Positions 57,759 to 64,000 of a stretch of 64,000 bases of DNA are shown here, piece by piece. Where the stretch lies: positions 1,550,001-1,614,000 of the forward strand of contig NZ_JACAWU010000002.1 of NCBI RefSeq assembly GCF_013391635.1. Reading direction: 5' to 3'. The notes under the pieces were generated by a model that had not been told where the DNA came from, made no database searches, and saw only the letters and a list, made by a program, of their open reading frames with translations. The DNA is from Natronomonas gomsonensis (GTDB lineage: Archaea > Halobacteriota > Halobacteria > Halobacteriales > Haloarculaceae). A program made the position numbers and the translations under genes. Each line of letters opens with the position of its first letter. Within the stretch, counting starts at the first letter, position 1.

Positions 57759-58687
57759 TACAGGGACCTCGCTTTGATCAGCACGCTCTCGGCATCGACC
57801 GGCCCGTCGAGCAGTTCGATGTCGTTGGCCAAGACGTATCGGCCCAACGTCGGGCCGGCGACGCGGTAGTACCGCCCGAGGACGGTCTCGCGCATCTCCT
57901 CGACGACGACCTCGGTGTCGAGGGCGTCCATCGCCATCTCCTGAGCCTCATCGAGGGTGATACCGGTCAGTTCCTCCGTCGACTCCTGGTTGAAGATGAC
58001 CTCGTGGATGGTCTCGCCGTCGTCGAGGACACCCTTGATACGGAGGTCGAACTCGCCTTCGACCTCGCCGTGTTCCGAACAGCGGCCGTTCTGGAGGACG
58101 CGCGTACAGTCCTCCTCGGGACAGCGCTTGATGAGTCCGGAGCCGGATTGGATGTCGACCAAGGCGCCCTCGACTTCCGTCGAGTCGTCGCCGACCTCGA
58201 TGTCCTCGTCGAGTTCCTCGATGGTCGTCGTCGAGTTGAGTTTCACCGAGAACCGACCCTCGTACTCGTCGGTGACGAGGTTGCCGAGACGGTAGACCTT
58301 CCCCTCTTCGAGTTCGGGGAGGTCGCTCTTGGCCCACTTGGTGAACTTGACGGTGCCGGTTTCGTCGCCGAGCAGGCCGACCTGAGCGATGGAGTCCGCC
58401 CGGGGTTCCCACAGCTCGACGACCTTCGCGGTCAAATCGAGCCACTCCTCGGGGGCGTCGATGTCGGCGACCTCGGCGGCCTCGCTGCCACCGGAGGCGA
58501 TGTCCTCTCGCTCCATGTCGGCCTCGTCGAGATACGTCGAGACCACGCTTCGGCGGGCCTCCTCGACGGGAACGCGATATTCGGAGACGAGCGTCTCCAG
58601 TCTGTCTTCGATTTCGTCGACGCTCACGTCGAGCGCCTCGGAGAACTGTTCGTGTATCTCGACCGCGTGCTGTCGCAGGTCTGTCAT
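57758..58687 (-). CDS. rpa3: Single-stranded DNA-binding replication protein A, Rpa3 type
   Basis: The 309-residue protein has a helical N terminus (HAVEIHEQFSEALDVSVDEIEDRLETL), an OB fold (DLTAKVVELWEPRADSIAQVGLLGDETGTVKFTKWAKSDLP), a zinc-finger region (KRCPEEDCTRVLQNGRCSEHG) and a second OB-like half (FDLRIKGVLDDGETIHEVIFN). Size and the adjacent rpap3 fit haloarchaeal Rpa3. It coats single-stranded DNA in replication and repair. The TATA element lies about 55-65 bases upstream of its ATG. Confidence 0.92.
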   Translation of the reverse strand: MTDLRQHAVEIHEQFSEALDVSVDEIEDRLETLVSEYRVPVEEARRSVVSTYLDEADMEREDIASGGSEAAEVADIDAPEEWLDLTAKVVELWEPRADSIAQVGLLGDETGTVKFTKWAKSDLPELEEGKVYRLGNLVTDEYEGRFSVKLNSTTTIEELDEDIEVGDDSTEVEGALVDIQSGSGLIKRCPEEDCTRVLQNGRCSEHGEVEGEFDLRIKGVLDDGETIHEVIFNQESTEELTGITLDEAQEMAMDALDTEVVVEEMRETVLGRYYRVAGPTLGRYVLANDIELLDGPVDAESVLIKARSL

Positions 58688-58742
58688 GGGTGTTCCGTCT
58701 CCGCGTGTTTTCAGTGGGAGACGTACGACGGTTGGTTCGCGA

Positions 58743-58754
58743 TGGTATAAAAAC
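58743..58754 (-). promoter_or_regulatory. TATA element of the rpa3-rpap3 operon
   Basis: GGTTTTTATACC on the minus strand lies 56-67 bases before the rpa3 start codon, leaving room for a leader of about 30 bases. The segment 58688-58891 holds no other gene. Confidence 0.55.
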
Positions 58755-58891
58755 CGTCGGTGGCAGAGTGAAAGTGTTCTTAGCTGCTCTTCGGCGTGGT
58801 TTCGCGTACGTGAACGGTTTTCCGAGAGAGACGGTTTCCCACGCCCGCTCCGGGCGACGCCTCTTTGTGAGTTCGACCGCTACGTGGCCGT

Positions 58892-59176
58892 GTGAGCAAC
58901 CGTCGTCGCCTCAAGCGGCTCCTGCAGACGAAACTGCACTCGGCGGGCAAGCAGTACGAGGAAGCCAAGCGCGCCTACACCGACGCGAAGGCGGCCGCGC
59001 TCGCCGACCTGCCGACCGACGAGGAGGGGCGTGCGAAACTCGTCTGCCGGCGCTACGCCGAGAAGCGTGCCGTCTCGCTGGACGACGAGGGCCGACCCGC
59101 CTGTTATGAGGCCGACCACCGGGACTGTCAGGGCTGTCTCGAGGACATCCGCGAGGACCGAATCGAGACGTGGTAA
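58892..59176 (+). CDS. Small haloarchaeal Cys-containing protein (DUF7091-like)
   Basis: The 94-residue protein starts with GTG at 58892 (SNRRRLKRLLQTKLHSAGKQYEEAKRAYTDAK), has a helical N half and a C half with CRRYAEKRAV, CYEADHRDCQGCLEDI. Four cysteines and a histidine could bind zinc. The pattern fits a small haloarchaeal family (DUF7091, from memory) of unknown role. It is divergent from the rpa3 operon. Confidence 0.7.
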   Translation: MSNRRRLKRLLQTKLHSAGKQYEEAKRAYTDAKAAALADLPTDEEGRAKLVCRRYAEKRAVSLDDEGRPACYEADHRDCQGCLEDIREDRIETW

Positions 59177-59204
59177 TGTCGCAACCGTCGCCTCTGACCG
59201 AGGG

Positions 59205-59214
59205 TTATTTTATC
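59205..59214 (+). promoter_or_regulatory. TATA element of the universal stress protein gene
   Basis: TTATTTTATC lies 20-29 bases before the ATG at 59234, as expected for a leaderless haloarchaeal transcript. Confidence 0.55.
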
Positions 59215-59233
59215 AGCGCAACGACCGACCGAT

Positions 59234-59659
59234 ATGACCTATCTCGTCGCGTTCGACGGCACCGACCTCTCGGAGACGGCACTGTCCCGGGCGGTCGAGT
59301 TCGCCGATTCGACTGACGAACGACTCGTCGTCGTGAGCGTTCTCCCGACCGACGAGGACCTCGCCGCCGAATACGGCCTCGTCGAGGGCGACACCTACGA
59401 CCCCGGCGATGCGGCCCAACGGCTCCGAACGCAGGTCGAGGACGTCAGTACGGACGCCGAGTTTCGCACCGAGAGCGTCGACGCCTACGCCGGAAAGGGC
59501 CGCATCGCGACCGAAATACGCGACGTCGCCCGGGACGTCGACGCCGACGTCGTTTTCGTCGGCAGCGACAACGCCGGTCGGGTCGTCCAACCGGTAACCA
59601 GCGTCGGCGGGGCGGTCGCCGGCGGAACCGACTACGACGTGTTCATCGTCCGGTCCTGA
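59234..59659 (+). CDS. Universal stress protein (UspA family)
   Basis: The 141-residue protein has the UspA fold: TYLVAFDGTDLSETALSRAVEFA, LVVVSVLPTDE, a long loop, IRDVARDVDADVVFVGSDNAGR and the end TSVGGAVAGGTDYDVFIVRS. The ATP-binding G-x2-G-x9-G(S/T) pattern of ATP-binding members is not clean, so it may be a non-ATP member. It converges on the SDR gene with one base between stop codons. Confidence 0.85.
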   Translation: MTYLVAFDGTDLSETALSRAVEFADSTDERLVVVSVLPTDEDLAAEYGLVEGDTYDPGDAAQRLRTQVEDVSTDAEFRTESVDAYAGKGRIATEIRDVARDVDADVVFVGSDNAGRVVQPVTSVGGAVAGGTDYDVFIVRS

Positions 59660-59660
59660 G

Positions 59661-60449
59661 TCAGACGCTCCGGGTCGACCCGCCGTCGACCGGTACCGCC
59701 GCGCCATTGACGTACGACGAGCGGTCGCTGGAGAGCCACGCGACCGTCTCGCCGAGTTCGCGTGGTTCACCGACCCGTTCGAGCGGAATCCCCTCCGACC
59801 ACTCCTCGAGGCCCGCCTCGTAGTCCTCGAAGTCGCCGCGGTCGACGCCCTGTTCGACCAACTCCTCGATGCGGCCCGTCTCGTGGGCGCCCGGCAGCAC
59901 CGCGTTCGCCCGCACGTCGGGGGCGAACTCGTAGGAGAGCGTCTTCATCAACCCGATGACTGCCCGGCGGACCGAGTTCGACAACACGAGGTCGTCGATG
60001 ACCTCCCGAACCGACCGGGAGGTGATATTGACGATGGTGCCGCCACCGTCCTCGGCGATGGTCGGATGTGCCGCCCGGACCGTCCGGACGACGCTCATTA
60101 CCAGCAGGTCGTGGGCCCGTTGCCAGTCCTCGTCGCTGGTTTCGAGGAACGGCCCCGACGGCGGCCCGCCGGCGCTCGTGACGACGTGGTCGAGTCGGCC
60201 GAACTCGCCGATGGCGCTCCCGACGAACCCCTCGATTTCGCTCTCGTCGGTGATGTCCGCCTGAACGGCGAGTACGTCGCCGCCGTCGATGGCTTCGAGG
60301 TGGGCCTCCGCACGCGAGAGGCGGTCCTCGTCGCGACCACACACCGCCACGTCACACCCCTCGCGGGCGAGTGCCTCCGCGCTCGCGAGTCCGAGTCCTG
60401 CGGTTCCGGCCGTCACCACTGCTGCGTTGCCGTCGATTCCCAAATCCAT
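59661..60449 (-). CDS. SDR-family oxidoreductase lacking the canonical YxxxK
   Basis: The 262-residue Rossmann protein starts MDLGIDGNAAVVTAGTAGLGLASAEAL, with DVAVCGRDEDRL, HVVTSAGGPPSGPF, the catalytic-serine strand IVNITSRSV and the C-terminal YVNGAAVPVDGGSTRSV. Where classical SDRs have YSASK, this sequence reads VLSNSVRRAVIGLMKTL, so the catalytic Tyr and Lys are replaced by Ser and Arg. It may be an atypical 3-oxoacyl-ACP-reductase-like subfamily with altered or no activity. TG-A-TAGLG replaces the usual TGxxxGIG loop. Confidence 0.85.
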   Translation of the reverse strand: MDLGIDGNAAVVTAGTAGLGLASAEALAREGCDVAVCGRDEDRLSRAEAHLEAIDGGDVLAVQADITDESEIEGFVGSAIGEFGRLDHVVTSAGGPPSGPFLETSDEDWQRAHDLLVMSVVRTVRAAHPTIAEDGGGTIVNITSRSVREVIDDLVLSNSVRRAVIGLMKTLSYEFAPDVRANAVLPGAHETGRIEELVEQGVDRGDFEDYEAGLEEWSEGIPLERVGEPRELGETVAWLSSDRSSYVNGAAVPVDGGSTRSV

Positions 60450-60508
60450 ACCGACAAATCGGCCGCCGTCGACTTATAACTCCGTCGTCGCCTGCGGTTT
60501 CCCTCGAC

Positions 60509-60964
60509 TCACTCCCGAACGCGGACGGTGCCGTCACTGGTCACGCTGACGGTGATGTCGCGCCGGACCTCCCGGCCGTGGACGGCGTCGCCGGCGGCGT
60601 CGCCGACCAGTTTCATCAACTCCGGCGCCGTGCGGGTGACTTTCACGCCCGCCTCGTCACAGGCCGAGTACACCCGATTCGGCACGTCGTAGAGGTCGGT
60701 ACCGGCCTCGACTGTCAACTGGACGGGCGCCGTCAGCGCCTCGGCGAAGGCGACCGTCTCGCGGGCTTTCTCGATGTTCTCGCGGGCGCTCGATTCGACG
60801 CTGGAGACGTTCGCCCGCGAGGTGCCGAGCGCTTCTGCGATGTCGGCCTGTGGGATGTCACGCTCGCGGAGCGCGAGTACCTCCGCCTGACGACGGGTCA
60901 GAACGCCGCTCTCCTCGTCGAACCCCGCAGTGTCCAGCAGTTCGTCGACGTCGGGAAGCGTCAC
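60509..60964 (-). CDS. Tfx-family helix-turn-helix DNA-binding protein
   Basis: This 151-residue regulator has a sigma-70 region-4-like helix-turn-helix (LTRRQAEVLALRERDIPQADIAEALGTSRANVSSVESSARENIEKA, about 21-66) and a C-terminal Tfx domain (VQLTVEAGTDLYDVPNRVYSACDEAGVKVTRTAPEL). Tfx of Methanothermobacter binds downstream of the molybdenum formylmethanofuran dehydrogenase promoter; haloarchaeal targets are unknown. Its start overlaps the TRAM gene stop by four bases. Confidence 0.9.
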   Translation of the reverse strand: MTLPDVDELLDTAGFDEESGVLTRRQAEVLALRERDIPQADIAEALGTSRANVSSVESSARENIEKARETVAFAEALTAPVQLTVEAGTDLYDVPNRVYSACDEAGVKVTRTAPELMKLVGDAAGDAVHGREVRRDITVSVTSDGTVRVRE

Positions 60965-61440
60965 TTGCCCCAGAAATTCTCGCGGCTGCCCAGCCGCTCG
61001 CGGTCGAGTGCCTTCTTGCGGCCGCTCTTCTCCTCAGTTTCGGTGTCGTCGCCGTCGCCCTCTGATTCGGTGGCGTCGCTCGCCTCGTCGCCTTCGTCTT
61101 CGTCCTCCATCGGAAGCCGTTCGATTTCGTCGGCGCGAGCGTGGTTCGACCGCACTTCGGTTATCTTCACTCTCGCTCGGGCCTCCGGCAACACGCCGTC
61201 GACCATGACGATGAAACCGTCCTCGGTGCGACCGACGCCCGCACCCGACTCGTGGATGTCCTCGACGTCGACGACGACCTCCTCACCCATCTTGACGGGC
61301 TGTTGCTTCAGGTCTCGAATCGGCTGATTGTAGTGAGAACACCACTCGGCGCCGCCGCGGTCGCCGTAGTGTTGACACCCCATGCCCTCGATTCGCTCCG
61401 AGAAACTGGGGCAGTCGTCCGCGAGTGGGCAGTCCGGCAT
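60961..61440 (-). CDS. TRAM-domain RNA-binding protein with N-terminal zinc cysteines
   Basis: The 159-residue protein starts PDCPLADDCPSFSERIEGMGC and HYGDRGGAEWCSHYN, giving four cysteines and histidines of a probable zinc site (1-37). A TRAM domain follows (MGEEVVVDVEDIHESGAGVGRTEDGFIVMVDGVLPEARARVKITEVRSNHARADEIE, about 50-108), then a very acidic tail ending RLGSRENFWGK. TRAM proteins bind RNA and act as RNA chaperones in archaea. It is co-transcribed with the tfx-type gene. Confidence 0.88.
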   Translation of the reverse strand: MPDCPLADDCPSFSERIEGMGCQHYGDRGGAEWCSHYNQPIRDLKQQPVKMGEEVVVDVEDIHESGAGVGRTEDGFIVMVDGVLPEARARVKITEVRSNHARADEIERLPMEDEDEGDEASDATESEGDGDDTETEEKSGRKKALDRERLGSRENFWGK

Positions 61441-61537
61441 ACAGGAGCGTAGTTCGGGCGTCGATTAAACGCTTGTGGGTCGGTGAGACCCTCGCCGAAC
61501 GCCAGCGCTTTGCCGAGGGGGCGCCTACGCGGACGCG

Positions 61538-62200
61538 ATGAGTCGCCCGGTTCCCGAAGCCGCCCCCCTCGTCGGCATCGTCCTCTCGTCGGCGTTCGCC
61601 CTGTTCGGGTTTCTCGTCTCGACGGACCACCTCGCGACGATACTCGGCAGCGTCGTCCTCCTGTACCCGTTCGTCGCCTTCGGTATCGTCCGCTCGAAGA
61701 CGCCAGAAGACGTGTTCCTGCCGGATCCCGTCCTCGCTGCGGGGCTTCTGGGCGGCGCCCTCGTGTTCCTGTACGGCCTCGTTTCGGGACAACTCGCCTT
61801 CGGCGCGTTCGTCGCCTCGGTCGTCGCCGTCCCCCCGGCGTTGTATCACGCCCGATTCGGCGAGTCGGTCAACCCACTCTCTCCCGACGCGACCCTCGCC
61901 GTCGGCCTCCTCGGCGCCGCCGCGCTCCTCGTCTACGGCGCCATCGACGGCCTGCTCGTGGGGGCGCTGTCGGCCGTTTTCGTCGGTTTCGGTGCGGTCG
62001 ACTACCGCAGACACCGTGGCGGCCCACTCCAGCGTCGCACCAGAAGTATTGCCGTCGCCTGCTGTCTCGGCGGCGGACTGGCGGCGTTCGGCGTCCTGAC
62101 CGCCACCGGCCGTCCGACCGAAGGCCTTGCCGCGGGGAGCGTGTTGGTCGCCGTCGGCGCCTTTCTCGCGTTGGGCGCTGAACCCCGACCTACTCGATGA
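61538..62200 (+). CDS. Six-span membrane protein of unknown function (220 aa)
   Basis: The 220-residue protein has about six hydrophobic spans in two similar halves: VGIVLSSAFALFGFLVST, TILGSVVLLYPFVAFGIV, VLAAGLLGGALVFLYGLV, GLLGAAALLVYGAIDGLLV, IAVACCLGGGLAAFGVL and GSVLVAVGAFLALG. DPVLAAGLLGGALVFLYGLVSG and DATLAVGLLGAAALLVYGAIDG look like an internal duplication. There is no known domain. Its end overlaps the convergent gene by 11 bases. Confidence 0.7.
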   Translation: MSRPVPEAAPLVGIVLSSAFALFGFLVSTDHLATILGSVVLLYPFVAFGIVRSKTPEDVFLPDPVLAAGLLGGALVFLYGLVSGQLAFGAFVASVVAVPPALYHARFGESVNPLSPDATLAVGLLGAAALLVYGAIDGLLVGALSAVFVGFGAVDYRRHRGGPLQRRTRSIAVACCLGGGLAAFGVLTATGRPTEGLAAGSVLVAVGAFLALGAEPRPTR

Positions 62201-62456
62201 ACCGACTGACGAGTTTTCTGTCGACCACGTCGACGAGAATCACGACGATACCGGCGATGCCGACTTGGGCCGTCGGCGCGAGGTTCGTGAACACGCCGAG
62301 GAGGATTAGTTGTGCGAACAACAGCACGCCGCCGATTTCCAGTCGGTCGACGACCGCCTTCAAGTTCAGGTCGTCTTCGAGGTCGACGCGGGCCGGCACG
62401 CGGGTGTCGTCGCCGATGCCGAGCAATCCCAGCAACGGCGGACTGTCGCTTCCCAT
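62190..62456 (-). CDS. Small haloarchaeal membrane protein (88 aa)
   Basis: A polar N half (GDDTRVPARVDLEDDLNLKAVVDRLE) is followed by two spans, GGVLLFAQLILLGVFTNLA and VGIAGIVVILVDVVD, and a basic end. It is a short protein typical of haloarchaeal genomes with no known function; a TATA element was not identified. It is convergent with the six-span membrane protein. Confidence 0.65.
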   Translation of the reverse strand: MGSDSPPLLGLLGIGDDTRVPARVDLEDDLNLKAVVDRLEIGGVLLFAQLILLGVFTNLAPTAQVGIAGIVVILVDVVDRKLVSRFIE

Positions 62457-62545
62457 GAAGGCCGTACTTCGAGACGGAAGAAATGTCTACTGGCTTCCAT
62501 GCACGCTCCAAAATCTATGTACCACCTCGCCGTACACCTCCGTCG

Positions 62546-63250
62546 ATGCCCCGCCCGTTCCTTTCTGCGCACTGGAAGAACCTCCTGAACCTCACCTACG
62601 AGGTGCCGCCGGAACTGCTGGAACCACACTGCCCCGACGGCGTCGAACTGGAGCGCTCCGAGGGCCGGAGTTTCGTCAGCCTCGTCGCCTTCGATTTCAC
62701 CGACACGCGCGTGTTGGGCGTCCCGTGGCCGGGATATCGCGCCTTCCCAGAGGTGAACCTCCGGTTTTACGTCCGCCACGGCGACGAGCGTGGCGTCGTC
62801 TTCCTCCGGGAGTTCGTCCCCAAACGCGCCGTCGCGTGGATTGCCCGAGCGCTGTACGGCGAACCGTACGTCCGAGCGCCGATGACCTCCGAACAGCGAC
62901 TGACGCCTGAAGAACTGTCCTTCGGCCTGCGAGTCGACTACGGCGGACGCGAACACGACCTCGAAGTGACCGCCGACAGTCACTCCACGCACGTCCCGCC
63001 CGAGGACAGCCCCGAACACTTCTTCAAGGAACACTCGTGGGGATTCGGGACGGACAGACTGGGCCGGACGCGTCGTTATCGCGTCGACCACCCACGGTGG
63101 GCCGTCTACGACATCGAATCGCTGACCGTCGATATCGACTTCGAGACGCTGTACGGCGAGCAGTGGTCGTTTCTCAACGACGCCGACCCGATACACGAAC
63201 TGTTCGCCCAAGGCTCCGACGTGACTGTCTATCCGTCAGAATCACTGTAG
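62546..63250 (+). CDS. DUF2071 (YqjF-like) family protein
   Basis: The 234-residue protein begins LSAHWKNLLNLTYEVPPELLEPHCPDGVELERSEGRSFVSLVAFDFTDTRVLGVPWPGYRAFPEVNLRFYV, the family pattern, and continues GVVFLREFVPKRAVAWIARALYGEPY, EHFFKEHSWGFG and YRVDHPRWAVYD. DUF2071 proteins have an acetoacetate-decarboxylase-like fold, and no reaction is established. The ATG at 62546 is the first that fits the family; longer frames are unrelated. Confidence 0.85.
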   Translation: MPRPFLSAHWKNLLNLTYEVPPELLEPHCPDGVELERSEGRSFVSLVAFDFTDTRVLGVPWPGYRAFPEVNLRFYVRHGDERGVVFLREFVPKRAVAWIARALYGEPYVRAPMTSEQRLTPEELSFGLRVDYGGREHDLEVTADSHSTHVPPEDSPEHFFKEHSWGFGTDRLGRTRRYRVDHPRWAVYDIESLTVDIDFETLYGEQWSFLNDADPIHELFAQGSDVTVYPSESL

Positions 63251-63269
63251 AAGCCGCAGTGAGGCGCCG

Positions 63270-64000
63270 TTAGGCCAACGGCGTCCGCTCGACGACCGTC
63301 CCATCGTAGGTCGGATACTGCTCGACGATTTCGCCCTTCTCGACGTCGCCGTCCTCGACCATCTCCTCCAGGAGCCACCACGCCAACTCGACGTGGTCGG
63401 ATTTGACCGAGTAGAACGACTCTGGGATGCCCAACTCCTCCAGACGGCGCTCGGTCACCCACGTCTTCCCGTAGACGATGGTTCCGTCGTCGGTGATTTC
63501 GTCGAACTCCCGGCGGATGTTCCGTGCCATCCGCTTCAACCGCGAGCGGTGCTGGGCGGCGTCCTTGAAGACGCTCGTACAGAAGTACACCTTCTCGTGG
63601 TCGCCCATCTCCTCTAAGATGCCGTGGGAGCCCTCGACGGCGGACATGTGGTCCTCCTTGAGTTCGAAGCCCTCCTCCTGCATCCGGCGGTAGTTGCCGT
63701 CGGACATCTCGAACTCGTTGATGTTACAGAAGTCGGCGGCGCCCTCGTCGAGGAACTCGAGGAACTCCGGTTCCGGCCGGATGCCGGGAATCTCGAAGGC
63801 GGGCGTCAGTCCCTCCTCGCGGGCGATGTAGAGGATGTCCTCCCACTCTGTGCCGTGCATGTCGCCCCACAGCTCCAGCGGAGGGTGGAAGCGAATCTCG
63901 TCGAGACCGGCCTCGGCGAGTCGGCGCATGTTCTCTCGACCGCCCGTTATTCCGGTGTAGAGGTGCGTGTGGTGGTCTTCGCCGAACTCGTCTTTCAAGA
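63270..64000 (-). CDS. Radical-SAM-type protein, C-terminal part (gene continues beyond window)
   Basis: The visible 243 codons read as the C-terminal part of a radical SAM barrel and its extension: HHTHLYTGITGGRENMRRLAEAGLDEIRFHPPLELWG, LTPAFEIPGIRPEPEFLEFLDEGAADFCNINEFEMS and KVYFCTSVFKDAAQHRSRLKRMARNIRREF. The N terminus with the CxxxCxxC motif would lie right of the window. The TGITGG and barrel strands match radical SAM proteins that archaea use for biosynthesis or RNA modification. The substrate is unknown. Confidence 0.7.
   Translation of the reverse strand, partial: LKDEFGEDHHTHLYTGITGGRENMRRLAEAGLDEIRFHPPLELWGDMHGTEWEDILYIAREEGLTPAFEIPGIRPEPEFLEFLDEGAADFCNINEFEMSDGNYRRMQEEGFELKEDHMSAVEGSHGILEEMGDHEKVYFCTSVFKDAAQHRSRLKRMARNIRREFDEITDDGTIVYGKTWVTERRLEELGIPESFYSVKSDHVELAWWLLEEMVEDGDVEKGEIVEQYPTYDGTVVERTPLA

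Overview
The window is a GC-rich stretch of a halophilic archaeon (class Halobacteria). The evidence is the strongly acidic predicted proteins, the Tat-lipobox secreted binding proteins, the F420 genes cofH/cofG/cofC next to a CetZ tubulin, the haloarchaeal RPA3/RPA-associated pair with RadB, an intron-bearing elongator tRNA-Met, and leaderless promoters with TATA elements about 25-30 bases before the start codons. It looks like chromosomal backbone: about 75 protein genes, three tRNAs, no rRNA, CRISPR array, transposase or integrase. The genus cannot be fixed from the sequence alone.

Layout. 1-3.7 kb: end of a universal stress protein gene, the HerA ATPase, small proteins and tRNA-Leu(UAA). 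3.7-10.3 kb: a complete peptide ABC operon (binding protein, two permeases, two ATPases). 10.4-17.4 kb: a ferredoxin, then a potassium block of two membrane-anchored RCK_C proteins, a TrkA-N potassium channel and a cytosolic TrkA flanked by two stand-alone Lrp-type effector domains; the NurA nuclease lies inside it. 17.4-24.6 kb: an orphan E1-alpha dehydrogenase subunit, thymidylate kinase, cofH, and a cetZ - exported protein - cofC - cofG gene string. 24.7-28.9 kb: an NDUFA9-like protein and the haem operon (fused siroheme decarboxylase, precorrin-2 dehydrogenase, glutamyl-tRNA reductase). 28.86-29.28 kb: a hairpin-packed non-coding block with 18-base terminal inverted repeats. 29.3-32.9 kb: an RNase HI-like protein and a zinc/manganese ABC operon with a palindromic operator.

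33-42 kb holds mostly small haloarchaeal conserved proteins, a DMT transporter, a divergently transcribed signalling-type pair, a thioesterase, a lipoprotein, tRNA-Met with its intron and a TVP38-family membrane protein. 42.3-49.9 kb: a very long B12-dependent ribonucleotide reductase behind a possibly structured leader, then the trpD-F-E-G operon with a TGTACA-type inverted repeat at its promoter. 50-53.8 kb is the most accessory-looking part: three exported, acidic, low-complexity proteins of one architecture around tRNA-Val(GAC), one carrying a recent 627-base internal duplication. 53.9-64 kb: an SDR enzyme, a half-size lycopene-cyclase-domain protein, a CBS/S30AE-like fusion, radB, the rpap3-rpa3 pair, a stress protein, another SDR, a Tfx regulator with a TRAM protein, small membrane proteins, a DUF2071 protein and the end of a radical-SAM-type gene.

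The best candidates for something undescribed are the exported-protein cluster at 50-53.8 kb, the inverted-repeat-bounded non-coding element at 28.9-29.2 kb with a two-hairpin sub-repeat that recurs beside tRNA-Leu, the folded leader before the ribonucleotide reductase, and the two operator-like palindromes before the metal-uptake and tryptophan operons.
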